Source: TC-15 sp034437275 (GTDB lineage Bacteria; Chloroflexota; Anaerolineae; Aggregatilineales; Aggregatilineaceae). From it: 32,822 nt of DNA. The DNA lies in NCBI GenBank assembly GCA_034437275.1, contig DAOTUD010000075.1:1-32822 (forward strand). Direction: 5' to 3'. The notes under the pieces were generated by a model, which did no database searches, had not been told where the DNA came from, and was given only the letters and a program-made list of their open reading frames with translations. This document shows, one piece after another, positions 7,643-16,744 of this stretch. The translations under genes and the position numbers were made by a program. Each line of letters begins with the position of its first letter. Position 1 is the stretch's first letter.

Positions 7643-9628
7643 ATGTTTGAATGGCTTGGCAGCGCCATTTTTGACATAACTCGCTTGCACGTCTTCGTAT
7701 TGGTCGCAGCAATCGCTCTTGCGTGGATTGCCTGGCGACGTTCGCGCAGCCCGATGGTGTGGTTTGCCGTCGCTATGGTTTCCTTCATCGCGGTAAGTGT
7801 GAGCATGGACCTCTTGCTGCCGGATTCCACGCTGGAACCCGGCGAAGAACCATCGGCAGCATATCGACTCTGGTCCGATCCCGCATTCCGGTCAGATACT
7901 GGCTTGCTGTTGATCATCATTGGCCTGAGCATTATCCTCGTTTTTGGCGTGAAACGCCTGCTGCATGTGGCCACCCCGCAGCACATGCTGGACCCCGACG
8001 AGCGCACCACGCCGCCCCAATGGCAGCGTTGGCTCAGCGTACTGTGCAGCGCGTTAGTATTGATCTTCCCGCTGGTGATCTGGACTTGGCTGGCAGGCAT
8101 CCTGATCGGGCCTGCCGGGTACGGCGAACTCATCACGTCTTTGGGCGGGTTCGTGGTGATTATGGTCTTCACCGGGGTTGTGGCCACCGGGCTGGAAGAT
8201 GAACGGCGTAAACAGGCGCTGTTGGGGCTGGCAGCGGTGCTGATCGCAGCCCAGTTACGCTATAACGCCACCCGTCCGCCGCCCGTATCATATTTCGATC
8301 CGCCGGGTACGGTGCCGTTCTTCCTGGTCCTGTTTCCGTACCTGTTTGGCTTGATCGGCGCCAATATCATGAAACAAGCCCGCACCACGGGTGCTTATAT
8401 CCTGGGGGGCTGGCGGCTGGGGGCGCTGGCGTGGACGATCACCGCGATCGGTTTCGCGGTCAAGTTCATGGGCTACTATGATTATCAGACCACCTACGCT
8501 TTTGATCTAGGTGCTGTGTTTGGAAGCCCGATCCGGTTTCTGGCCGCGTTGGCGCAGCCGTACTATGACGTGGTGCCGCGCGAGATCGCGGCGGAGCAGA
8601 ACGTCGCGGCGATGAACAACTGGCATACTGCGCTGACGGCGCTCGCCGGTGTGCTCGTGCTTGGCGCGGTGTGGGTGCAGCTCCGCGGGCGATTGCCGAT
8701 CCCTGACAAAAAACGCACGCTGCAGGATTACATCACCCGCTTCGAGCAGGTCAACCTTACGCTCCAGCAGAAACGCTACCTGTTGGCCTTTGTGCTGATC
8801 ACACCGGCAGTTGCGCTGCGCACATTTACGACCTTCTACCCGTTTATGCAGACCATTGTGCTCAGTGTCCAACGGTATAACCCGGCTTTTCCACCCCGCC
8901 GCTATATTGACATGCGCAACTTTGAGAAGCTTTCGACCGATCTGGTCGTGCGAGAAAGCCTGGAATTTACGCTCATTTTTGTGTTCGTCTCAACGTTCTT
9001 TCAGGTTGTTCTGGGGTTGGCAATTGCGCACCTGCTCAATGCACAATTCCGGCTGCGCGGGATCGCGCGTACAATTAGCCTGATTCCCTGGGCGATCCCG
9101 ATGGTTGTGGCGGCGATCGGGTTCCGCTGGATGTTCGATGATCAGTTTGGCATGATTCCGGACTTGCTACGCCGGATTGGGTACGAGGGCAAATGGCTGG
9201 TTAACCCTGAAAACGCGAAAGCCGCCGTAACTTTTGTCAACATCTGGAAGAGTACACCGTTTGCGGCGTTGTTGTTGCTGGCCGGGTTGCAAGGCATCAA
9301 CGAAGATCTGTACGAGGCCGCCCGTGTGGACGGGGCAAACTGGATCCATGCGCTGCGTTATATCACGATTCCGATGCTGATGCCGATCCTGGTGACCGTA
9401 AGCATGTTTTTATTAGTGTGGCAACTGGCGGTGTTCGATCTACCGTTTGCTATGACCGGCGGCGGCCCCGGGTTCTCGACTACAGTTCTTTCGCAAAAGA
9501 TATACCTGGAGATCAACTCGTTGAACTACAGCTTTGCGGCTGCGGTGAGCATCTTTCTGGTTCTGGTGGTATCGATTATCGGCGGCATGGGGTTGTATCT
9601 GCTGCGCCGATCTGAAGTCCAGGCATAA
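7643..9628 (+). CDS. ABC sugar transporter, MalF-type permease with a large N-terminal membrane extension
   Basis: This 661-aa inner-membrane protein has two parts. Residues from about 375 on are a standard binding-protein-dependent permease (start YLLAFVLITPAVAL, EAA loop EAARVDGANW near 558-567, about six membrane helices). Residues 1-370 are an additional hydrophobic region with about eight or nine predicted helices, joined by a charged linker (LPIPDKKRTLQDYITRFEQ). MalF-type subunits are usually near 290 aa; E. coli MalF has a longer N-terminus but nothing like this. I chose ATG 7643 (AAAGGA seven bases upstream) over an upstream ATG at 7586. It is followed by the MalG-type gene after 17 bp. 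The role of the extension is unknown. Confidence 0.88.
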   Translation: MFEWLGSAIFDITRLHVFVLVAAIALAWIAWRRSRSPMVWFAVAMVSFIAVSVSMDLLLPDSTLEPGEEPSAAYRLWSDPAFRSDTGLLLIIIGLSIILVFGVKRLLHVATPQHMLDPDERTTPPQWQRWLSVLCSALVLIFPLVIWTWLAGILIGPAGYGELITSLGGFVVIMVFTGVVATGLEDERRKQALLGLAAVLIAAQLRYNATRPPPVSYFDPPGTVPFFLVLFPYLFGLIGANIMKQARTTGAYILGGWRLGALAWTITAIGFAVKFMGYYDYQTTYAFDLGAVFGSPIRFLAALAQPYYDVVPREIAAEQNVAAMNNWHTALTALAGVLVLGAVWVQLRGRLPIPDKKRTLQDYITRFEQVNLTLQQKRYLLAFVLITPAVALRTFTTFYPFMQTIVLSVQRYNPAFPPRRYIDMRNFEKLSTDLVVRESLEFTLIFVFVSTFFQVVLGLAIAHLLNAQFRLRGIARTISLIPWAIPMVVAAIGFRWMFDDQFGMIPDLLRRIGYEGKWLVNPENAKAAVTFVNIWKSTPFAALLLLAGLQGINEDLYEAARVDGANWIHALRYITIPMLMPILVTVSMFLLVWQLAVFDLPFAMTGGGPGFSTTVLSQKIYLEINSLNYSFAAAVSIFLVLVVSIIGGMGLYLLRRSEVQA

Positions 9629-9645
9629 AAGGAGAGCAGACCAAC

Positions 9646-10539
9646 ATGTCGATACCTTTTAGTTCAACCAAGTCATCTGTCACACGCCGCCGCGCTTCGG
9701 TCCGTTTCAGAAAACTTTCTCGAACCCTGATGTTGTACGGCAGCTTCTTGTTATTTGTGATCTTCATCGGCTTTCCATTTTACTACATCGTCATCTCATC
9801 GATTACGCCGCGCAACGAACTGTTCCAGATCCCTCCATCGTATCTGCCGGACCATCCGACGTTCAACAATTATGGGGAAATGATCGATGCTGTGCCCTTC
9901 ACGCTGTATCTGCGTAATTCCCTGATTTTCGCCGTCGGATCGGCGGTGGTATCGGTTGTAGCGAGCGCCATGGCGGCCTACGCCCTGGCGCGTATCAGGT
10001 TTCCGGGCAACAACATGGTGCATTTTGCGCTGATCATGTCGGTGGCACTGCCACAGATCGCGGTGCTGGTGCCGATGTTCGAAACTTTTCAACGGTTCAA
10101 CCTGATCAACACCCACCAAGGGCTGATCCTGCTGATGAGCAGTTTGATGCTGCCGTTCACGATTCTGACGCTGGTTTCATTCGTGATGCAGATTCCGGTC
10201 GAGGTGGAAGAGGCGGCATTAATTGACGGGGCGAACGTTGTGCAGGTGATGGTGCGCATCGTCATGCCGCTGGTTATGCCCGCGATCAGCACGATGACGG
10301 TGATCAATTTCATTATCAGTTGGAACGAACTGCTCTATCCGCTGGTGTTTGCACAGCGCGATTCCACCAAAACGCTCAGCGTGGCACTCGTTGAGCTCTC
10401 ATCGGATGCCTCGACCTATACCCGCCCCTGGGACATGTTAAGCGCGCTGAGCGTGTTTATGGTGATCCCGGTGCTGTTGATCGTGCTCGTGGGCCAGCGC
10501 ATGATCATTGCGGGACTGTCACGCGGCGCGGTGAAGTAA
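9646..10539 (+). CDS. ABC sugar transporter, MalG-type permease
   Basis: This 297-aa protein is the second inner-membrane subunit of a carbohydrate ABC importer (CUT1 type). It shows about six hydrophobic segments, the first at roughly residues 28-50, and the EAA loop EVEEAALIDGANVVQVMVRI near residues 186-205, which contacts the ATPase. Length is normal. AGGAG lies upstream of the ATG and the gene follows the MalF-type gene by 17 bp, so the two pair as a heterodimer. The binding protein is most likely the one at 1414-2712; no ATPase is encoded in this locus. Confidence 0.93.
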   Translation: MSIPFSSTKSSVTRRRASVRFRKLSRTLMLYGSFLLFVIFIGFPFYYIVISSITPRNELFQIPPSYLPDHPTFNNYGEMIDAVPFTLYLRNSLIFAVGSAVVSVVASAMAAYALARIRFPGNNMVHFALIMSVALPQIAVLVPMFETFQRFNLINTHQGLILLMSSLMLPFTILTLVSFVMQIPVEVEEAALIDGANVVQVMVRIVMPLVMPAISTMTVINFIISWNELLYPLVFAQRDSTKTLSVALVELSSDASTYTRPWDMLSALSVFMVIPVLLIVLVGQRMIIAGLSRGAVK

Positions 10540-10735
10540 CGCTATTTTCGCACAGCAGCACAGGAGAATACGCCCGTCAAAATGCAGCAGCGCTATGCGG
10601 AAGACATCGCCTGAACTCCCCGTGAAATTGCCAGCGCAGCGCCGCCCGTTCCTGCACAGGGACTGGCGGTGCTGGGTGCAGCCACGCATCGATACTGATG
10701 TCGCGTTCTGGTTCTCCTGTTTGCGCAAAGTCAGG

Positions 10736-10741
10736 TATAAT
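10736..10741 (+). promoter_or_regulatory. Possible -10 box ahead of the URO-D/GH31 genes
   Basis: A perfect TATAAT lies 48 bases before the ATG at 10790, within the 250-bp gap after malG. The -35 side is poor (TCTCCT at 17 bases). It could give the downstream genes a second promoter. Confidence 0.35.
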
Positions 10742-10789
10742 GTCCAGACAAATACGTTTTGAATTACAGTTGAGCGCGAAAGGCAGTTT

Positions 10790-11941
10790 ATGCCCGATGT
10801 AATCGAGATTCAAATATCGTTAGAGGAGATCGAAGCGCGGCGCGAACGTGTGAGCAAAGCCAAACAGTTCGAAACGCCGGACCGCGTGCCGGTCATCCCC
10901 GCCATTGCCCACCGGTTTTTGATCCCCAAGCTTGGCGTCAGCTTCCGTGATTATTACAGCGACCCTGAAACGATGCTCCGCACCCAGATTTTGGCCCAGA
11001 AATGGCTGCTGGAAAATGTGCGCACGGATGCCCACGCGATCACGGGGGCATGGGTCGGCGCGTGGACAGATTTTCAGAATACGTTTGAGGCGGGCAGCCT
11101 GGGGTGCGAGATTCATTTCCAGGAAGATGATATTCCCTGGGTCGGTGAGGGCTGGGTCAAGACCGACGACGATCTGCGCAAGCTCGAGGCAATTGATTAC
11201 GTGCACAGCGGAATCAACGCCCGGCAAATTGCGTACCGCCAGGCGATGATCGATGTCGCGGATAAGTACCCGGTCAAATTCCTGGATGGGCCGGTGTTCT
11301 ATCCCGGCGAAAACCCCTGGTTGACGCATACATCTGACGGCCCGTTCGGGGTTGCTGGTGATGTAATGGGACAGGTGGAAGCCTTCACTGCTGTCTACGG
11401 GCGTCCCGATTTCTTGCGCGAGGTCATGCGCATCGTGACGGACAAAATGCTCACCTGGCTCGATTTCTGCTGGGAAGAAATGAACCTGGAACAGCGCAAT
11501 TTCGCCTGGACGGATGACCTGGCGGTGTCCCTTTCAGCCGACACATTCCGTGAGTTTGCGCTGCCGTTTAATCAGCAGTTGCGGTTTCACTTCGATGGTT
11601 GGGCCGCGCTGCATATGTGCGGCAAGTCCGATCACTTACTGTCGCTTTTCCGCGACGACCTGCAAATCAACGAATTGCAGGGGTTTGGGTATCAGGTGGA
11701 CCTGGATCATATCGGTGCGGAACTCGGTGGACAGGTCGTGTTGATCGGGAATGTCAACCCGATGCTAATTCGTGACGGCACCCCGGAGGACGTGCGCCAG
11801 GCGACAAAGCAGGTGATCGACAAGCTGGCGCACCATCGCGGACTGATCATTCAGGACGGCAACAATATTCCGCCTGACGCACCGCTGGAAAACATTAATG
11901 CGATGATGGAGGCAGCCGAACTGTACGGACGTTATGAGTAA
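10790..11941 (+). CDS. Uroporphyrinogen decarboxylase (URO-D) family protein 2
   Basis: This 383-aa protein is a divergent member of the URO-D/methyltransferase superfamily. The LHMCGKSDHLL block (His275, Cys277) matches the zinc-binding HxCG of the methyltransferase branch, and GNVNPMLIRDGTPEDV matches the usual G-N-(V/L)-P-...-G-TPEEV block near the C-terminus. An N-terminal helix rich in charged residues (about 1-25) precedes the barrel. The next gene overlaps it by 8 bp, so translation is coupled. It is distinct from the other two URO-D proteins here, suggesting different substrates or a hetero-oligomer. No corrinoid protein is nearby. Function is unproven. Confidence 0.8.
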   Translation: MPDVIEIQISLEEIEARRERVSKAKQFETPDRVPVIPAIAHRFLIPKLGVSFRDYYSDPETMLRTQILAQKWLLENVRTDAHAITGAWVGAWTDFQNTFEAGSLGCEIHFQEDDIPWVGEGWVKTDDDLRKLEAIDYVHSGINARQIAYRQAMIDVADKYPVKFLDGPVFYPGENPWLTHTSDGPFGVAGDVMGQVEAFTAVYGRPDFLREVMRIVTDKMLTWLDFCWEEMNLEQRNFAWTDDLAVSLSADTFREFALPFNQQLRFHFDGWAALHMCGKSDHLLSLFRDDLQINELQGFGYQVDLDHIGAELGGQVVLIGNVNPMLIRDGTPEDVRQATKQVIDKLAHHRGLIIQDGNNIPPDAPLENINAMMEAAELYGRYE

Positions 11942-13106
11942 TACAGATTATGGCAACATATTAGGGCCGAAGACGCTGGAAAAGATCGACCGCAACAAGC
12001 GTTTTTTGCGACGCCTGTGGCAGTTGGAAAATGACCAGCGCCCGGGGTTCATGATTGGCTACGTTGGGCCACGTATGAAAGGCGGGCAGCCGGTTCCCAG
12101 CGCGCTGTTTTCCACCGAAGGACCGGATACGGTGCACGACCGGCTGCTCGATCCTGAAAAGTTCCTGCAAGCGCAGTTGACTGAAATCGAAGCACAGCTT
12201 ACCTATCGCGGGGATTATGTGCCTTCCCTCTGCCCGGCGCTTGGCGTGATCGGCATCCCCTCTGCCTTTGGCGGGGAGGTGATCTGGTGGGAGAACGATT
12301 TGCCGGCGATCCGCCCGATCGAGCTTGCGGACCTGCGCGCGCTCTATGATCTGCCGGAACCCGATATCCGCGCCGGTGAACTGGGGCGCATCCTCGACTA
12401 TACACAGTATTTTCTGGAACGCACGGAGGGCAAGGTCCCGATCCGGGTGACGGATATTCAAGGCCCGCTGGACAGTGCCGCGTTAGTCATGGGCCACAAC
12501 GATTTTTTCCTGGCCATGATGACACACCCTGATGCGATCCACCACTTGATGCAGGTCGTGACCGATCTCACGATCCGGTTTGTGCAGGCACAGCGCGATC
12601 TGGTGTACGAATACGGGGCCGAGTTTGTGCCCAATCTGCACCAGCCCTGGCTGGCGGACGGATTCGGCATCGGCATCTCTAATGATGAATGTGTGATGTT
12701 ATCACCAGAAATGCACAGCCAATTCCATGTGCCCTATCTCAACCAGCTTGCACAGGCGTTTGGCGGCATCTACCATCATTCATGTGGCAAATGGGACCAT
12801 CAGTTCGATAGTTTGCGGCGGATCGACAACCTGCGCGGGGTGGAGTTTGGCGCGAGTGAAGCGCCATTCCAGCCGGTGTTGGAAACGCTCGGCGGCGAGG
12901 TTGTCACCGCATGCCGTATCGGCCTGCATCGCGATCTCAAGTTCGAGAGTATGGTCGATTATGTGCAGCGCATCATGCAAGCCGCGCCTACCTGTCGCGG
13001 TTTGTTCATCAATGTCGATATCACAAACGGCATCATCCCCGATGATTGGCCAGAGACAGACCTGAATGAGATTTACGATTTGATAGGGGTTGGCGATGAG
13101 CAGTAA
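11934..13106 (+). CDS. Uroporphyrinogen decarboxylase (URO-D)-like protein 3
   Basis: This 390-aa protein is the most divergent of the three URO-D-like proteins. The HHSCGKWDHQFDSL block (His282, Cys284) marks the methyltransferase-type zinc site, and the FHVPYLNQLAQAFGGIYHH stretch before it matches the barrel strand and helix seen in the family. The C-terminal ITNGIIPDDWP differs from the usual end. Its ATG lies inside the last codons of URO-D 2 (ATGAGTAA overlap), and its own end overlaps the GH31 start, so these three genes are a tightly coupled unit. It may form a pair with URO-D 2. The reaction is not known. Confidence 0.72.
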   Translation: MSNTDYGNILGPKTLEKIDRNKRFLRRLWQLENDQRPGFMIGYVGPRMKGGQPVPSALFSTEGPDTVHDRLLDPEKFLQAQLTEIEAQLTYRGDYVPSLCPALGVIGIPSAFGGEVIWWENDLPAIRPIELADLRALYDLPEPDIRAGELGRILDYTQYFLERTEGKVPIRVTDIQGPLDSAALVMGHNDFFLAMMTHPDAIHHLMQVVTDLTIRFVQAQRDLVYEYGAEFVPNLHQPWLADGFGIGISNDECVMLSPEMHSQFHVPYLNQLAQAFGGIYHHSCGKWDHQFDSLRRIDNLRGVEFGASEAPFQPVLETLGGEVVTACRIGLHRDLKFESMVDYVQRIMQAAPTCRGLFINVDITNGIIPDDWPETDLNEIYDLIGVGDEQ

Positions 13107-15477
13107 TTTACCGCACAATGCCCCTGCGAGTTTCGATTGGGTTGTGCGCCTCGAGGACTGGCGGCTGGAACACAACGCCTTGCACCTCAGCGGTGAGACG
13201 GCACATGGCAAGCGGATAACGGTGACGCTCCGCGCCGTGTCGGATACCATCTGGCGGATAACCGCCGTCCCCCCCCATGGCACCATCGATCCCCCCACCG
13301 GGATTGTTGTCGGCGATGTGGGTCCCCCGCCGCTACTCCAGGTTGACGAAACGGATACCGGCTTAACCGTTTCCGGGTTGAGCTTGCCGCTGCACGTGGA
13401 CCGCGATCCCTGGGCGCTGCGCTTCGAAGATCAGACCGGCCAGGTCATCTGCCGCGAAAACCCCGGCGACATCGATGGGTTGGGCCGCCCGTTTGTGCTG
13501 CCGCTGGGGTATTTCTATGACGCGGATGATGTGCTGCGGGTAACCGAGTCCTTCCATCTCCGCCCGGATGAACACCTGTACGGGCTAGGCGAGAAGTTCA
13601 CACCGCTGGATAAGCAGCAGCAGCGCATCGTCACCTGGACTCAAGACGCGTTCGGCTCGACCAGCGAGCGCTCGCACAAAAACATCCCCTTCATGCTCAG
13701 CACACGCGGGTACGGCGTGTTTCTCGATACGGGCGCGCGCATCACCTGGGACCTGGGCAACGTCTCGTGCCAGTCGTATACCATGACAGTGGAAAGCGGC
13801 GCGCTGGACGCTTACATCATGTACGGCCCTGATCCTGCCGCGATTCTGGAACGCTATACCGCATTGACCGGGCGCGCCCCTGTTCCGCCCAAATGGACGT
13901 TTGGGTTGTGGCTATCCTCGACCGGCGCGTACCGCGATCAGGACGCCATACAGCGCTTGATCGACGGGCTGGACGAACATGATATCCCGGCGGATGTGAT
14001 CCATATTGACACGTGGTGGATGCGCTGGCGCAAGTACTGTGATTTTTGCTGGGACCGCGATGCTTTCCCCGATGTGGAAGGCTTCATCGCCGATCTGCAC
14101 GCCCAGGGCTACCGGCTGTCGCTGTGGGAACATCCGTACATCTCGATTGAAAGCGATCTGTACGAAGTAGGCCGCCAGAACGGCTATTTCCTCACGCGAC
14201 CGGATGGTGAGGTTTATGTGATCGATTACGGCTTATCGCTGGCCCCACGGCCTGACGGCGTGGTGCGGATCGCCACGCCGGAAACCTCGTGGAATGCACG
14301 GGTTGCGATCGTGGACATCACCAATCCGAATGCAGTGGCCTGGTTCCAGGACTTGCACCGGCCCGTGTTGCAGATGGGGGCCGACGTATTCAAGACCGAT
14401 TTTGGCGAAGACATACCTGAGGATGCCGTTTTCGATAACGGCCAGACGGGCGCGACCATGCATAACCTCTACCCGCTGTACTATAACCGCGCAGTGTTCG
14501 AGGTGACCGAGCAGGAACGCGGGGACGGTGTGGTCTGGGGGCGAGCAGGTACAGCGGGCAGCCAGCGCTATCCGATCTGCTGGTCTGGAGACCCTGCCGC
14601 CGATTTCGATAGCCTGGCCGGCACGATCCGGGGCGGGTTGTCGATCGGCCTTTCCGGCGTCCCTTTCTGGAGCCACGACATCGGCGCGTTCCGGGACTTG
14701 CCTTCACCTGAGCTTTATGTACGTTGGGCCCAGTTTGGACTGTTCAGCCCGCACAGCCGCATGCACGGCGATAGTCCGCGCGAACCCTGGTACTTTGGGC
14801 CGGAAGCCACAGCGATTGTGCGGGAATATGTCAAGCTGCGCTATGCCTTATTCCCCTACCTTTACAGCGCGGCGCACGAAGCCAGCCGGACCGGTATGCC
14901 GGTGATCCGGGCGATGCCGTTGGCGTTTCCCGAGGATGACAGTACGCACGGGCACGATCTCCAGTACATGCTAGGCCCCTGGCTGCTGGTTGCGCCGATC
15001 TACGACAACAGCGGGCAGCGTTCGGTTTACCTCCCGGCAGGGCGTTGGATCGACTACTGGACGGGGGCAGCCTACGATGGTCCCGCTAACCTGCACGTCG
15101 ATGTGCCACTGGACACGCTGCCGCTGTTCGTCCGGGGCGGCGCGATCATCCCCATGATGCCCGCCGCCAGGCGCATTCCGGACGACATGATCGATCCGCT
15201 GATTGTCGCGCTGTACCCGCATGGGACGACCGAATTCGAATTGCTCGAAGATGACGGGGGGACGACCTTTGCCTGTCGTGCGGAATCGGCGCGCGTGACG
15301 TGCAGCGTCACTGGTCACAAAGCCCGTCGCTTCATCTTCCAGATCAAGCACAGGTCCGATCTGGAACATGTGCGCGTGCTTCAGGGCGAACTCACCGCGC
15401 AATCACAACTCGAAGATGGCACGCTCGAAATGCATTTCGCACCCACCCCCGCGCTGCACTTTGCATGTGTGCCTTAA
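13096..15477 (+). CDS. Glycoside hydrolase family 31, alpha-xylosidase-like
   Basis: This 793-aa GH31 enzyme would remove terminal alpha-linked xylose or glucose. An N-terminal beta domain is followed by the catalytic barrel: HIDTWWMRWRKYCDFCWD, then FKTDFGEDIP with nucleophile Asp435, and WSGDPAADF with the acid/base Asp499, followed by IRGGLSIGLSGVPFWSHDIGAF. The KTDFGE and WMxxxxxCDFxWD forms follow the YicI alpha-xylosidase branch rather than maltase-type GH31. There is no signal peptide, so it acts in the cytoplasm. I chose ATG 13096 (AGGGGT upstream) over TTG 13090; it overlaps the URO-D 3 end by 11 bp. Substrate preference is inferred. Confidence 0.9.
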   Translation: MSSNLPHNAPASFDWVVRLEDWRLEHNALHLSGETAHGKRITVTLRAVSDTIWRITAVPPHGTIDPPTGIVVGDVGPPPLLQVDETDTGLTVSGLSLPLHVDRDPWALRFEDQTGQVICRENPGDIDGLGRPFVLPLGYFYDADDVLRVTESFHLRPDEHLYGLGEKFTPLDKQQQRIVTWTQDAFGSTSERSHKNIPFMLSTRGYGVFLDTGARITWDLGNVSCQSYTMTVESGALDAYIMYGPDPAAILERYTALTGRAPVPPKWTFGLWLSSTGAYRDQDAIQRLIDGLDEHDIPADVIHIDTWWMRWRKYCDFCWDRDAFPDVEGFIADLHAQGYRLSLWEHPYISIESDLYEVGRQNGYFLTRPDGEVYVIDYGLSLAPRPDGVVRIATPETSWNARVAIVDITNPNAVAWFQDLHRPVLQMGADVFKTDFGEDIPEDAVFDNGQTGATMHNLYPLYYNRAVFEVTEQERGDGVVWGRAGTAGSQRYPICWSGDPAADFDSLAGTIRGGLSIGLSGVPFWSHDIGAFRDLPSPELYVRWAQFGLFSPHSRMHGDSPREPWYFGPEATAIVREYVKLRYALFPYLYSAAHEASRTGMPVIRAMPLAFPEDDSTHGHDLQYMLGPWLLVAPIYDNSGQRSVYLPAGRWIDYWTGAAYDGPANLHVDVPLDTLPLFVRGGAIIPMMPAARRIPDDMIDPLIVALYPHGTTEFELLEDDGGTTFACRAESARVTCSVTGHKARRFIFQIKHRSDLEHVRVLQGELTAQSQLEDGTLEMHFAPTPALHFACVP

Positions 15478-15515
15478 CTCTCGGAACTGGGCGCGCTTAA
15501 CGAACTGGAGAGGGA

Positions 15516-16733
15516 ATGATGAGCACCAAACAACTGGTTGAACAGACTATCGAACAGGGACGGGGCGTGCTGCGCCTGATGCCGACCTGGGTGCCGCGCG
15601 CGTTTTGCGTACCGGGGCGGCGGCTGCGGCTGCACCCTGACGACCTCTACGCGTTGGGCGCGGACCGGGGCGGGATCGACGAGCGCTGGTTTTCGTCGAC
15701 CACGCGCGCGGATAACGGCCCTGGCACGCCTGACGACGAGGGCCTGAGCTATATTTACGTCGATGAGGAGCACAAGATTACCCTGCTGGCGGCGATGGAC
15801 GACTACACGGCGGACATCCTGGGTCAAGACGTCGTCGATAAGTACGGCGGGTGGGTGATGTACAGCAAGTTCTTTGATAACATGTACCCGCTGCCGCTGC
15901 ACGTGCATCAGAACGACGAAAAAGCGGCGGACGTGGGGGCCAAAGGCAAGCCGGAGGCGTATTTCTTCCCGGCGCAGTACAACACCGCGCAAAACACCTT
16001 TCCGTATACCTATTTCGGCCTGGAGCCGGGCACCACGCCCGACCAGATCATTGCCTGCTTGCAGCGTTGGAACGAGGGCGATAACGGCATCCTCAATTTT
16101 TCGAAGGCATACGCGCTGGAACTGGATACCGGCTGGTATGTGCCGCCGGGCGTGCTGCACGCGCCGGGCACGCGCTGCACGTACGAGCCACAGCGCGCCA
16201 GCGACGTGTTCTCGATGTGGCAGTCGCTGGTGGCCGATTACCAGTTCGTCGAGCGCGACTTGCTGACGCTGCACATACCGGACGACAAGCACTACGACTT
16301 CGACTACCTGATCAGCCTGCTGGATTGGGACGCCAACACCGATCCCCATTTCAAAGAGACGTACTTCTGCGCGCCGATCCCGGCAGGCGATGAACAGGCG
16401 ATGGCGACGGCAGGCTACCGCGACGAGTGGATCGTGTACGGCAGCGAGTGGTTCAGCGCCAAACGGCTGACCGTGCTGCCGGGGCGGTCGGTCATGCTGG
16501 TCGATCCGGCAGCTTACGGCATGATCTGCGTGCAGGGCTACGGGCGATTTGGTGTATATCCGGTGGCAGCCCCGACCCTGGTCCGCTACGGGCAGATGAC
16601 CGAGGATGAATTCTTCGTGACGGCGGAAGCCGCACGCACTGGGGTGACGGTCACCAACCAGAGCAGCGCCGAACCGCTGGTCTTGCTGCGCCATTTCAAT
16701 CCCGGCCATCCTGACATGCCGCAGAGAGACTGA
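15516..16733 (+). CDS. Cupin protein resembling type I phosphomannose isomerase
   Basis: This 405-aa protein carries a cupin metal site laid out as in type I mannose-6-phosphate isomerases: PLHVHQNDEK (His129, His131), KPEAYFF (Glu147) and GWYVPPGVLHAPG (His215). A second, less clear cupin half follows, ending with MPQRD. It lies 38 bp after the GH31 gene with a strong GGAGAGGG ribosome site, and is the last gene of the plus arm. Isomerisation of mannose, or of a product of the GH38/GH31 enzymes, fits the context, but the phosphate-binding residues cannot be judged by eye. It may be a sugar isomerase of a new subgroup. Confidence 0.68.
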   Translation: MMSTKQLVEQTIEQGRGVLRLMPTWVPRAFCVPGRRLRLHPDDLYALGADRGGIDERWFSSTTRADNGPGTPDDEGLSYIYVDEEHKITLLAAMDDYTADILGQDVVDKYGGWVMYSKFFDNMYPLPLHVHQNDEKAADVGAKGKPEAYFFPAQYNTAQNTFPYTYFGLEPGTTPDQIIACLQRWNEGDNGILNFSKAYALELDTGWYVPPGVLHAPGTRCTYEPQRASDVFSMWQSLVADYQFVERDLLTLHIPDDKHYDFDYLISLLDWDANTDPHFKETYFCAPIPAGDEQAMATAGYRDEWIVYGSEWFSAKRLTVLPGRSVMLVDPAAYGMICVQGYGRFGVYPVAAPTLVRYGQMTEDEFFVTAEAARTGVTVTNQSSAEPLVLLRHFNPGHPDMPQRD

Positions 16734-16744
16734 GCGCCAGAGCG

